Positions 24,618 to 32,632 of a stretch of DNA of 64,000 nucleotides are shown here, piece by piece (within the stretch, counting starts at the first letter, position 1; each line of letters opens with the position of its first letter). The DNA comes from Trueperaceae bacterium (lineage in GTDB: Bacteria > Deinococcota > Deinococci > Deinococcales > Trueperaceae). The stretch covers positions 270,095 through 334,094 of the forward strand of contig JAMLIB010000003.1 in assembly GCA_023954415.1 (NCBI GenBank), in the 5' to 3' direction. Both the position numbers and the translations under genes were made by a program. The notes under the pieces are model-generated. The model was not told where the DNA came from. It made no database searches and was given only the letters and a program-made list of their open reading frames with translations.

Positions 24618-25820
24618 ATGCAGAAGAAACGTTACGACGGCTACAAATCGTTCCAGTACCTCGAGCCTGGAGTCGACTACAAGGAGTTCGAGCTCGCCGC
24701 GGTGGTGAACCGCGTGCCGTCGAAGCAGGTGGAGGTGACGCCCGCCGAGGAGGAGCGGGTGAAACGCCTCTTCCAGGAGAAGCTCATGATCTCGCTCCAC
24801 GACCACTGCTTCGTGGCGCCGAAGGACCTGCGCCAGTTCTTCGAGTTCCGCAGGTGGGGCCGCGACTTCACCGGCTACGAGGGGCTGGCCGTGAGCGGCC
24901 TCGACGCCGTGTTCGACAACATGATGGACGGCACCGCCATGGTCCACTCCCGCGGCGGCTGGAAGTGGGACGACGTCATCACCGACATCGGCCTGCGCCT
25001 CTCCGACATCGCCCACCAGGACATGGTCGAGCTCTGCACCACGACCGAGCAGATCGTCAGGGCCAAGGCCGATGGCAAGATCGCCTTCATCATCAGCATC
25101 GAAGGCGCAGCCATGATCGAGAACGAGCTCGACCGCCTCGACGTCCTCTACGGCCTCGGCGTGCGCTGCATCGGCATCGCGTACAGCGAGGGCAACGCCC
25201 TCGGCGCCGGCCTCAAGGAGCCGCGCGACGGCGGCCTCACCGCCTTCGGCCGCAAGGCCGTCGAGCGCATGAACAAGCTTGGCCTCGCCATCGACGTGAG
25301 CCACTCGGGCGACGTCACCGCCATGGACACGATCGAGCTCTCCAGCAAGCCCGTCTTCATCACGCACGCCGGCGCTCGCAGCCTGTGGGACTCGAGGCGC
25401 CTGAAGCCGGACGACGTCATCAAGGCCTGCGCCGCCAAGGGCGGGGTCATCGGCATCGAGGCCGCGCCCCACACCACCATCACGAGGAACCGGCCCCGTC
25501 ACACCATCGAGTCGTTCATGGAGCACTTCGAGTACTGCGTCGACCTGGTCGGCATCGACCACGTCGCGTTCGGCCCCGACGTCCTCTTCGGCGACCACGT
25601 CGGCCTGCACACGACGCTCACGGAGGCCCTCTCGATCGGGGCGTCGCGCGGCCAGCTCGAGTACCCGCGCGTCGAGTTCGTCGACGGGCTCGAGAACCCC
25701 TCCGAGGCGTTCCCGAACATCGTGCGCTGGCTCGTCAAGCACGGCTACAGCGACGACGACATCGGCAAGGCGGTCGGCGGCAACGTCATGCGCGTCCTCA
25801 AGGCGACGTGGGCGAGGTGA
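24618..25820 (+). CDS. Membrane dipeptidase (M19)-like amidohydrolase
   Basis: A 400-residue protein without signal peptide. It keeps most M19 renal-dipeptidase features: SIEGAAMIE (bridging Glu), AIDVSHSGDVTAMDTI and VFITHAGARSLWDSRR (His ligands), and AFGPDVLFGDH (Asp). The first metal motif, normally HxD, reads ISLHDHC. It should cleave dipeptides or related amides inside the cell, acting on what the transporter upstream brings in. An AAGGAG site precedes the ATG. Its stop overlaps the GTG of the next gene. Confidence 0.87.
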   Translation: MQKKRYDGYKSFQYLEPGVDYKEFELAAVVNRVPSKQVEVTPAEEERVKRLFQEKLMISLHDHCFVAPKDLRQFFEFRRWGRDFTGYEGLAVSGLDAVFDNMMDGTAMVHSRGGWKWDDVITDIGLRLSDIAHQDMVELCTTTEQIVRAKADGKIAFIISIEGAAMIENELDRLDVLYGLGVRCIGIAYSEGNALGAGLKEPRDGGLTAFGRKAVERMNKLGLAIDVSHSGDVTAMDTIELSSKPVFITHAGARSLWDSRRLKPDDVIKACAAKGGVIGIEAAPHTTITRNRPRHTIESFMEHFEYCVDLVGIDHVAFGPDVLFGDHVGLHTTLTEALSIGASRGQLEYPRVEFVDGLENPSEAFPNIVRWLVKHGYSDDDIGKAVGGNVMRVLKATWAR

Positions 25821-26716
25821 GCGCTCCGGGCACCGGCAGGGCCGAGGAGGCGCCCACCACGCGCAGGCTCGAGATCAACGGCGCCACGTTGGCGGTCGAC
25901 GACAGCGCGCTGAGCGACCCGGCGGCGGTGTCCAAGCCGGCGATCATCACGCTGCACGGCGCGCCCGGCATGGGCAGCCGCAGGAACGACTGGGAGGTCT
26001 ACGCGGCGTTCACGGACCGCTTCCGGGTCGTGAGCTACGACCAGCGCGGCTCCGGGTCAAGCTCCGACACCCCGCCGTACACGCACGAGCAGTTCGCCGC
26101 CGACACGGACGTCGTGCGGCGGACGCTCGGCCTGGGCGACAAGGTGGTGATCGCCGGCGGCTCGTACGGCGGCTACCTCGCCCAGGAGTACGCGCTGCGC
26201 TACCCCGAGCACGTGAGCGCCGTGGTGCTGCGCGACACGGCCGCGCACTCCGGCCACAAGGGCGAGGCGATGCGCATCGCCCTCGAGAGCCCCTACCCGA
26301 TGGACGAGGGCGAGCTCGAGCGGCTCTTCGAGGGCAGGACGACGTCCGACGACGACTTCCGGGCCCTCATCGCCATGATCATGCCGCTCTACACGACTAC
26401 TTACGACCCGGCCCGCGACGCCGAGCAGGTCGCCGCGATGCAGATCCACCACGCCACCCACAACTACGCGTTCGCGCACAACCAACAGGGGTTCGACCTG
26501 CGCGACCGCCTGGGCGAGCTGCGCGTGCCCGTGCTCATCACCGTCGGCCGGCACGACTGGATCACGCCGCTCGTCGCGAGCGAGGAGCTCCACGCGCTGA
26601 TCCCCGGCTCCGAGCTCGTCATCTTCGAGAACAGCGGTCACGGCCCGCAGAACGAGGAGCGCGAGGCGTGGCGCGCCGCCGTGAGGCGGTTCTTGGACCG
26701 CGTCGTGCCGGCGTGA
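25817..26716 (+). CDS. Alpha/beta hydrolase, proline iminopeptidase-like (S33)
   Basis: A 299-residue alpha/beta hydrolase. HGAPGMG gives the oxyanion region, YDQRGSGSSS matches the DQRGxGxS of proline iminopeptidases, GGSYGGYLAQEYAL carries the nucleophile Ser, and the C-terminal GRHDWITP and NSGHGPQNEE supply Asp and His. It probably releases N-terminal residues from small peptides. The GTG start overlaps the preceding stop (GTGA), and its own stop overlaps the next start, so the operon is translationally coupled. Confidence 0.9.
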   Translation: MSAPGTGRAEEAPTTRRLEINGATLAVDDSALSDPAAVSKPAIITLHGAPGMGSRRNDWEVYAAFTDRFRVVSYDQRGSGSSSDTPPYTHEQFAADTDVVRRTLGLGDKVVIAGGSYGGYLAQEYALRYPEHVSAVVLRDTAAHSGHKGEAMRIALESPYPMDEGELERLFEGRTTSDDDFRALIAMIMPLYTTTYDPARDAEQVAAMQIHHATHNYAFAHNQQGFDLRDRLGELRVPVLITVGRHDWITPLVASEELHALIPGSELVIFENSGHGPQNEEREAWRAAVRRFLDRVVPA

Positions 26717-27999
26717 GCGGACCGGCGGCGGCCGGGCCCGGACCGGGTCCTGCCGCCGGCCGCTCGACCGGGACCGGCGGAGGCGGGCCAGCCACGTCTG
26801 CGCTGGCCCCCATCGGGGCGGCGGAGTACGCGGAGCGCGCCCGGACGGCCTACGCCAGCGCGCAAGGCGCGGCCGGGCGTGGCGCGGACGTCATCGTCCT
26901 CTTCGACGACCAGTACATCCAGTACTTCACGGGCTTCGTCTTCAGCCCGACGGAGCGGCCGATAGCGCTGGTCGTCGGGCCGGGCGGGGAGCGCGTCCTC
27001 TTCGTCCCACGCCTGGAGCTCGAGCACGCGGAAGCCTTGGCGGACGTCGACCGCGTCGTCGCCTACCCCGAGTACCCCGGCGAGGTACACCCCCTCGAGC
27101 TGCTGCTCCGCGAGGTGCGCCGGCTCGGGGTGGGCCGCCGCGCCATCGCCGTCGACCACGACGGCTACCCGCCCGTCATGGGGTACGCCCCGGTGAGGCT
27201 CGGCGAGCTGGCCGGCGTCGACGTGGTGAGCTTCAGCGTGACCCTGGACGAGCAGATGGCCCGCAAGTCCGACCACGAGGTCGCCCTGGTGCGCGAGAGC
27301 GCCCGCTGGGGCGCGCACGCGCACAGGCTCCTGCAGGCCGGCACCAAACCGGGGCTGACGGAGGACGCCGTCGTCGGGGCCGCCTGCGCGGCGGCCACGC
27401 GCGCGATGAACGAGGCCTTCGGCGTGCCGTACCGCCAGCGCAACAAGTGGGTGAGGGGCGCCCTGGCCATCTACCGCGGCCAGATCGGTCCGGCCGGCGC
27501 CTTCCCGCACGCCTTGGCGCACGACGCCACGTTCCGGGTCGGCGACACGCTGGTGACGGGCGCGGCGGCGGACGTGTGGGGCTACCTCAGCGAGCTCGAG
27601 CGCACGCTGTTCCTGGGCGCGCCGAGCGCCGAGCAGCGGCACTACTTCGACCACATGCTCGCCTTGCAGGACCTCTGCTTCACCGCCATCCGGCCCGGGG
27701 CCGCCGCGGCCTCCGTCGACCTCGCGATGCGCGCCTACGTCGACGAGCACTCCTTGTGGCCTCACTGGCGCCATCACGTCGGGCACGGCCTGGGGCAGCG
27801 CATCCACGAGAGCCCGTTCCTCGACCTCGGTTACCGGGGGACCATCGAGGCCGGCATGGTCCTCTCCGTCGAGCCGGGCCTGTACGTGCCGGGGCTCGGG
27901 GGCTTCCGCCACTCGGACACGGTGCTGGTCACCACGTCGGGCATCGAGCTGCTGACCGACTACCCGCGCGACATCGCGAGCCTGACCCTCGACGTCTGA
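26713..27999 (+). CDS. M24 (Xaa-Pro peptidase/creatinase fold) family protein with altered metal ligands
   Basis: A 428-residue protein. After a Gly/Pro-rich leader of ~33 residues come a creatinase N-domain (about 35-180) and the pita-bread domain (about 185-420). Of the five usual metal ligands, His358 (HHVGHGLG) and Glu387 (LSVEPGLY) remain. The first Asp is Thr282 (DTLVTGAAADVW), the second Asp is Glu294 (SELERTLF), and the last Glu is Ser401 (GFRHSDTVLVT). It may be a non-peptidase member, as creatinase is. The GTG at 26713 overlaps the previous stop, so it is the last gene of the peptide operon. Confidence 0.87.
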   Translation: MSGPAAAGPGPGPAAGRSTGTGGGGPATSALAPIGAAEYAERARTAYASAQGAAGRGADVIVLFDDQYIQYFTGFVFSPTERPIALVVGPGGERVLFVPRLELEHAEALADVDRVVAYPEYPGEVHPLELLLREVRRLGVGRRAIAVDHDGYPPVMGYAPVRLGELAGVDVVSFSVTLDEQMARKSDHEVALVRESARWGAHAHRLLQAGTKPGLTEDAVVGAACAAATRAMNEAFGVPYRQRNKWVRGALAIYRGQIGPAGAFPHALAHDATFRVGDTLVTGAAADVWGYLSELERTLFLGAPSAEQRHYFDHMLALQDLCFTAIRPGAAAASVDLAMRAYVDEHSLWPHWRHHVGHGLGQRIHESPFLDLGYRGTIEAGMVLSVEPGLYVPGLGGFRHSDTVLVTTSGIELLTDYPRDIASLTLDV

Positions 28000-28004
28000 G
28001 GCCC

Positions 28005-28076
28005 GGCACGCGCGCGACCGTGAGCGCGGCCCACCAGCAGGCGGCCGGCCCCGAGGTCCAGGCACGCGCGCGACCG
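28005..28076. repeat. Direct repeat between the M24 gene and mnmH
   Basis: The 16-bp sequence GGCACGCGCGCGACCG occurs at 28005-28020 and again at 28061-28076. The second copy ends 6 bp before the -10 of mnmH. Role unknown. Confidence 0.5.
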
Positions 28077-28094
28077 CAAGGCTATCCTGGCGCG

Positions 28095-29228
28095 GTGGAC
28101 ATAGCTCCCCGGCACGTCTACCCGTTGGGCGGCCGCGTGTCGCCCTACACGCTGCTCGACGTGCGCTCGCCCATCGAGGTCGGGCGCGGCGCCTTGCCGG
28201 GGGCGGTCTCGCTGCCGCTCATGACGGACTCGGAGCGCCACCTGGTCGGCATCCGCTACAAGGAGGCCGGCCAACAGGCGGCCATCGAGCTCGGCTACGA
28301 ACTCGTCGGCGACTCCCTCGCCGAGCGGGTCACGGCCTGGCGCGGCGTGATAGACGCCGGCCGGCCGCAGACGGCCGTCGCCTGTTGGCGCGGCGGACTA
28401 CGCAGCCGCCTCGTCGTCCAGTTCGCGGACCGCGACCGGGCGGCGAAGGTCGCGGGCGGCTACAAGGCCCTCCGCGCCCACCTCATGGACACCCTGCCAA
28501 GCGCCCTGGCGCACAAGCGGCTCGTCGTGCTGAGCGGCCTCACGGGGGCCGGCAAGACCCGGCTGCTGAGACGCCTCGCTGACGGCGCTCATGGCCGTGG
28601 CGCCGCGGCGCCGGCCGCGGCAGGCGTCGGCCCGGCGCCCGGCGCGCCGGCCTTGCAGGCGCTCGACCTCGAGGGCCTCGCCCGCCACCGGGGCAGCGCC
28701 TTCGGGCACGGCCAGGCCGCCCAACCGAGCCAGCAGACGTTCGAGAACGCCCTCGCCGCCGAGCTGGTCCTCGACCCGTCCGAGAGGCTCGTGGTCGAGG
28801 ACGAGTCGCGCTTCGTCGGCGTGCGCGCGCTGCCCGACGCGCTCTTCGCCGCCATGTGCGCCGCGCCGGTCGTGGTGCTCGAAGCCGGGCTCGTCGAGCG
28901 GAGCACCGCGATCTACGACGAGTACGTGGCGGAGCCGACCACACGCCTCGGGCGCGAGGCCGTTGCCGCCGACCTGATGAGCTCGAGCCTCAAGCTCAAG
29001 CGGCGCCTGGGCGCGGCCGGCGTGCAGGACGTCATCGCCCGGATCGAGGCGTTGGCGGGGAGCGACGCGAGCTGGGCGGACCCGGAGGCCCACACGCCCT
29101 GGATCGGGGCGTTGCTTGAAGGGCATTACGACCCCCTATACCGCCGCTCGCTGGTTAAGCTGGCCAGGCCCGTGCTGTTCGCGGGCGACGAGGAGGCTGT
29201 GACCGGATGGCTGAGGACGGAGTGGTGA
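28095..29228 (+). CDS. mnmH: tRNA 2-selenouridine synthase MnmH (SelU/YbbB)
   Basis: A 377-residue enzyme that exchanges sulfur for selenium in the wobble uridine of tRNA, using selenophosphate. The N-terminal rhodanese domain has LLDVRSPIEVGRGALPGAVSLPL and the catalytic Cys97 in ACWRGGLRS; the C-terminal P-loop domain starts with LTGAGKTRLLRRL. QQTFENALAAEL and the SRFVGV region are also family features. The GTG at 28095 is set by TATCCT (28083-28088) 6 nt upstream, a leaderless arrangement. It overlaps selD, which supplies its selenium donor, by 22 bp. Confidence 0.94.
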   Translation: MDIAPRHVYPLGGRVSPYTLLDVRSPIEVGRGALPGAVSLPLMTDSERHLVGIRYKEAGQQAAIELGYELVGDSLAERVTAWRGVIDAGRPQTAVACWRGGLRSRLVVQFADRDRAAKVAGGYKALRAHLMDTLPSALAHKRLVVLSGLTGAGKTRLLRRLADGAHGRGAAAPAAAGVGPAPGAPALQALDLEGLARHRGSAFGHGQAAQPSQQTFENALAAELVLDPSERLVVEDESRFVGVRALPDALFAAMCAAPVVVLEAGLVERSTAIYDEYVAEPTTRLGREAVAADLMSSSLKLKRRLGAAGVQDVIARIEALAGSDASWADPEAHTPWIGALLEGHYDPLYRRSLVKLARPVLFAGDEEAVTGWLRTEW

Positions 29229-30337
29229 CGGGGCACCGGACGGCGATCAAGGTGAGCTTGGAGGCGGCGGAGGCCACGCCGCCCGCTGACGCCGCGACGG
29301 CGCCCGTGCGCCTCACCAGCACGGTCAAGAAGGGCGGCTGCGCCGCCAAGATCGCGGCGGGCACGCTCTCGCGGCTCGTGCGCTCGCTCCCGGTGAGCAC
29401 GCACCCCGATCTCCTCGTCGGCGCCGAGCACCTCGACGACGCCGCCGTCTGGCGCCTCACGCCGGAACTGGCCCTCATCCAGACGCTCGACTTCTTCACG
29501 CCCATCCTCGACGACCCCCGCGACTTCGGCGCCGTGGCCGCCGCCAACGCCATCTCCGACGTCTTCGCGATGGGTGGCCGGCCGCTGTCCGCCATGACGA
29601 TCCTCGCCTACCCCCTCGGCATGCTGCCCGACTCGGTCCTGACAGAGCTGATGGAGGGCGCGGCGGAGGTCATCGAGGAGGCCGGCGCGGTCCTCGTGGG
29701 CGGGCACTCCATCGAGGACGACACGCTAAAGTTCGGCTTCAGCGTCGCCGGCGTCGCCCATCCGGACCGACTGTGGACGAACGCCGGCGCGCGGCCGGGC
29801 GATGTCGTCCTGCTCACGAAGGCGATCGGGACCGGCACGCTGTCGGCCGCCTTGAAGGCGGGCGAGGTGGGGACCGCCGCGCTGAGGGAGGCCGTCGCCT
29901 CCATGCGGCAGGTGAACCGGTCGGAGCTGCCGGACGACCTCCACGCCGCCGTCCGTGCCGCGACCGACGTCACGGGGTTCGGCCTGCTCGGTCACGCCTT
30001 GCACGTCGCCCGCGCCTCCGGGGTGGCCATACGGATCCACCCCGGCAGCGTCCCCCTGTTGCCCGGTGCCCGCGAGGCCCTCGCGGGCGGGAGCCTGACG
30101 CGGGCCCACCGCACCAACGGCGAGTACGTCGCCGAGGCCGTCGAGGGCCGGGACGCGCTGGACGAGGTCGCGTGGTTGACGCTCGTCGACCCGCAGACGA
30201 GCGGCGGTCTGTTCCTATGCGTCGCGCCCGAGCGGGCCGACGCCGTCGCCGCGCGCCTCGCGACGCGCTTCCCGTGCACGAGCCGTATCGGCGTCGTGGA
30301 GGAGCTCGGGTCCGGCCGGCCCCTCCGGCTGGCCTGA
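29207..30337 (+). CDS. selD: Selenide, water dikinase SelD
   Basis: A 376-residue selenophosphate synthetase (ATP + selenide to selenophosphate + AMP + Pi). The active-site loop is KKGGCAAKIAAG: a Cys enzyme (C-x-x-K), not a selenocysteine one. Further motifs are LDFFTPILDDPRDFGAVAAANAISDVFAMGG (metal Asp, read in parts), VGGHSIEDDTLKFGF, TGFGLLGHA and LVDPQTSGGLF. The N-terminus of ~35 residues is variable. Co-directional with and overlapping mnmH. No selA or selB is visible nearby, so the pair points to tRNA selenouridine rather than selenoproteins. Confidence 0.97.
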   Translation: MAEDGVVTGHRTAIKVSLEAAEATPPADAATAPVRLTSTVKKGGCAAKIAAGTLSRLVRSLPVSTHPDLLVGAEHLDDAAVWRLTPELALIQTLDFFTPILDDPRDFGAVAAANAISDVFAMGGRPLSAMTILAYPLGMLPDSVLTELMEGAAEVIEEAGAVLVGGHSIEDDTLKFGFSVAGVAHPDRLWTNAGARPGDVVLLTKAIGTGTLSAALKAGEVGTAALREAVASMRQVNRSELPDDLHAAVRAATDVTGFGLLGHALHVARASGVAIRIHPGSVPLLPGAREALAGGSLTRAHRTNGEYVAEAVEGRDALDEVAWLTLVDPQTSGGLFLCVAPERADAVAARLATRFPCTSRIGVVEELGSGRPLRLA

Positions 30338-30427
30338 GGGTCGTCGGGGAGGTGAACGTCCGGCGCGAGGGCCGGGCCGGCCCGTCGCCTCACGGCGACC
30401 GGGAGCCGGCGGCCCGCCTAGCCCGGC

Positions 30428-30751
30428 CTAGTTATGCGACTGGCGTTCGCGTTCGAGCAGGTCGGCCACGGAGGTGACCTCGCGCACTTGCGTCCCGTCG
30501 CGGTAGGTGCCCCGCGCCAAGGTCGCGGTGATCAGGTCGTAGGCGAGGAACGCTTCCTGCTCGTCCTCGCAGGCGTGAACCAGGGCCTCGTCGCCCGAGG
30601 CGAGCACGGCCACGACCTCGAAGTAGTCCGGCTCGACGAGCTCGGCCTCGATGTCCTGCGGGTCGACCTCGTCCGGGTAGGTCTCGACGACCTCGAGGCT
30701 CTCGATCTGTAGGGAGTTGATCACACGGTCGTCGAGGGTGCGGATCCACAT
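30428..30751 (-). CDS. Small acidic protein of unknown function
   Basis: A 107-residue soluble protein, MWIRTLDDRVINSLQIESLE ..., rich in Glu and Asp, with VVAVLASGDEALVHACEDEQEAFLAYDLITATLARGTY in the middle. The alternating pattern suggests an alpha/beta fold. I do not recognise the family. The ATG at 30751 is supported by TATGAT (minus strand, 30763-30758) 6 nt upstream, a leaderless promoter, so it can be expressed apart from the ABC operon that ends 20 bp upstream. Confidence 0.65.
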   Translation of the reverse strand: MWIRTLDDRVINSLQIESLEVVETYPDEVDPQDIEAELVEPDYFEVVAVLASGDEALVHACEDEQEAFLAYDLITATLARGTYRDGTQVREVTSVADLLERERQSHN

Positions 30752-30770
30752 GCGCCGATCATACGACCGG

Positions 30771-31565
30771 TCAGGAACGGCGGTCGAGCACGTCGCGCAG
30801 GCCGTCCGACATGAACTGGAACGACAGCGACGCGCCCGCGAGGAAGAGGCCAGGCCCGACGGCGGCCCACGGCTGGGTGGTGAGGTACGAGCGGGCGTCC
30901 TGCAGGACGTTGCCCCAGCTTGGCGTCGGCAGCGGCACGCCGAGGCCGAGGAACGAGAGGGACGCCTCGACCAGGAGGAAGGCCGCCGCCGTGCTGGCCA
31001 TCTGGACCACCACGCTGCCGAGGAAGTTCGGCACGGCGTGGCGCAGCAGCTGCCGCCCACGGCCTGCGCCGAGTGCCCGCGCGGCCGTCACGTACTCGGA
31101 GCGGAGCTCCTGGCGTGTGAACGACCTGGCCAGCCGGAAGAACACGGGCGCCCCGGCCACCCCCATGGCCATGACGGTCTGCAGCGAGCCGCCGCCGAGG
31201 GTAGCGACCACGATGAGGATGAGGAGGAAGCCCGGGAAGGCGAGGAGCGCGTCGAACACGCGGGAGAGCAGGAGGTCGGTGGCGCCGCCGACGCCCGCGG
31301 CCAGCACGCCTAGGGAGGCCCCGATAGCGAACGTCAGGAGGGTGGCCGAGAGGGCGACGACCAGTGAGACCCTGCCGCCCGCCAAAGAGCGGGCGAGCAC
31401 GTCGCGGCCCAGCCCGTCCGTGCCGAGCGGGTGCTCGCTGCTCGGGCCGACGTAGCGGGCGCGGTAGTCCGGCTTGATCGGGTCGTGGCCCGTCAGCTGC
31501 GGTGCGAAGACGGCCGAGATCGCGATCAGCACGAGGAGGATGACGCCGAAGCGCGCCTGGTTCAT
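30771..31565 (-). CDS. Peptide-type ABC transporter permease (DppC-like)
   Basis: A 264-residue membrane protein with HPLGTDGLGRDVLARSLAGGRVSLV, the EAA loop YVTAARALGAGRGRQLLRHAVPN and the ending FMSDGLRDVLDRRS. It lacks the longer N-terminus of many DppC proteins. Its ATG overlaps the stop of the DppB-like gene by 4 bp. Inner-membrane subunit of the importer 30771-34126. Confidence 0.93.
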   Translation of the reverse strand: MNQARFGVILLVLIAISAVFAPQLTGHDPIKPDYRARYVGPSSEHPLGTDGLGRDVLARSLAGGRVSLVVALSATLLTFAIGASLGVLAAGVGGATDLLLSRVFDALLAFPGFLLILIVVATLGGGSLQTVMAMGVAGAPVFFRLARSFTRQELRSEYVTAARALGAGRGRQLLRHAVPNFLGSVVVQMASTAAAFLLVEASLSFLGLGVPLPTPSWGNVLQDARSYLTTQPWAAVGPGLFLAGASLSFQFMSDGLRDVLDRRS

Positions 31566-32500
31566 GAGGCCCTCAGCCTTGGGTCGGCGATGACCTGCGA
31601 GAGATCGGCCAACCAGTTGACGAGGACGTAGACGCTCACGGCGAGGATGGTGACGCCCTGCACCACGGGGTAGTCGCGCGCGCCGATGGCGCCGAGGATG
31701 GTCGCGCCCAACCCGGGAAGCCCGAAGACCTGCTCGACGACGATGGTGCCGGTGAGGAGCCCGCCGAGCTCCAGTGCGAGCAGTGGGATGACGCCGGGGA
31801 GCGAGTTGCTGGCGATGTGCCTACCGACGGACGTGGGCTTGAGGCCCTTGCTGCGCGCCGTGCGGACGTAGTCGGACCGGCGCTCCTCGAGGACGCGGGC
31901 CCGCGCGAGGCGCGCCACCTGGGCCGCCCTCGGGATGGCGAGGGTGATGGCGGGGAGGAGCAGGTGCCAGCTGGCGGCCAGAGTCAACCCTTGGGGCGGC
32001 AGGCCGATCACGGGGAACCAGCCCAGCTGTACGGCGAACAGGAGGATGAGCAGGAACCCGAACCAGAACTCCGGCAGGGCGAGCGCGATCGTCGTGAAGA
32101 GCAAGGCGATCCGGTCGAACGGGCCGCCTGGTCGGAGCCCGGCGAGGAGGCCGAGGCCCAGCCCGATGACGAGCGCGAGCACGAACGAGATACCGGCGAG
32201 CGTCACGGTCACGGGCAGCCGGTCGACGAGCACGCGGACGACGGGCCGCCGCTCGCGCAAGGAGTTGCCGAGGTCGCCTTGTACGACGTCGGCCAGGTAG
32301 CCGACGTACTGGGCGGGCAGCGAGCGGTCGAGCCCGAGCTGCGCGCGCAGCGCGCTCGTCTGCGACTCGGTCGCGTCCAGCCCGCCCATGATCGTGGCGG
32401 CGTCGCCCGGCAGCGCGCGCATCGCGACGAACACGAGCGTCAGCACCGCCCACAGGGTGACGATGAAGGAGAGGGTCTGTACGAGCAAGTACCTTGGCAC
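31562..32500 (-). CDS. Peptide-type ABC transporter permease (DppB-like)
   Basis: A 312-residue permease. It starts MPRYLLVQTLSFIVTLWAVLTLVFVAMRALPGD, has the EAA loop SDYVRTARSKGLKPTSVGRHIASNSLPGVIP (read in parts) and ends LADLSQVIADPRLRAS. It is separated from the upstream binding-protein gene by a strong hairpin, which probably sets a lower expression level for the membrane subunits. Confidence 0.93.
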   Translation of the reverse strand: MPRYLLVQTLSFIVTLWAVLTLVFVAMRALPGDAATIMGGLDATESQTSALRAQLGLDRSLPAQYVGYLADVVQGDLGNSLRERRPVVRVLVDRLPVTVTLAGISFVLALVIGLGLGLLAGLRPGGPFDRIALLFTTIALALPEFWFGFLLILLFAVQLGWFPVIGLPPQGLTLAASWHLLLPAITLAIPRAAQVARLARARVLEERRSDYVRTARSKGLKPTSVGRHIASNSLPGVIPLLALELGGLLTGTIVVEQVFGLPGLGATILGAIGARDYPVVQGVTILAVSVYVLVNWLADLSQVIADPRLRAS

Positions 32501-32536
32501 GGTGGGTTCGCTGGTCGGCTACGGCGCCAGGGCGTC

Positions 32537-32583
32537 GGCGACTACGGATGGGGTGCCTGACGGCTGACCCATCCGTAGTCGCC
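32537..32583 (-). promoter_or_regulatory. Intercistronic hairpin in the peptide ABC operon
   Basis: A perfect 16-bp stem, GGCGACTACGGATGGG (32537-32552) with 32568-32583, around a 15-nt loop. It lies between the binding-protein stop and the DppB start. Such hairpins commonly cause partial termination or protect the upstream mRNA, raising binding protein over permease. Confidence 0.65.
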
Positions 32584-32632
32584 TCGAGCCTCGGCTAGTG
32601 ACTCACGCCGCCACGCTCGGGCGGCCGGACCG

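Noticed and set aside
24380..25816. Open frame giving a 778-residue protein ending in the proline-iminopeptidase-like hydrolase
   Set aside because: The first ~480 codons are a shifted reading of the DppC-like and dipeptidase genes with Arg/Pro-rich composition. The hydrolase starts at the GTG at 25817, overlapping the dipeptidase stop.
29207..30337. SelD as a selenoprotein
   Set aside because: The active-site codon reads as Cys (GGCAAK) and no in-frame TGA occurs in the gene.
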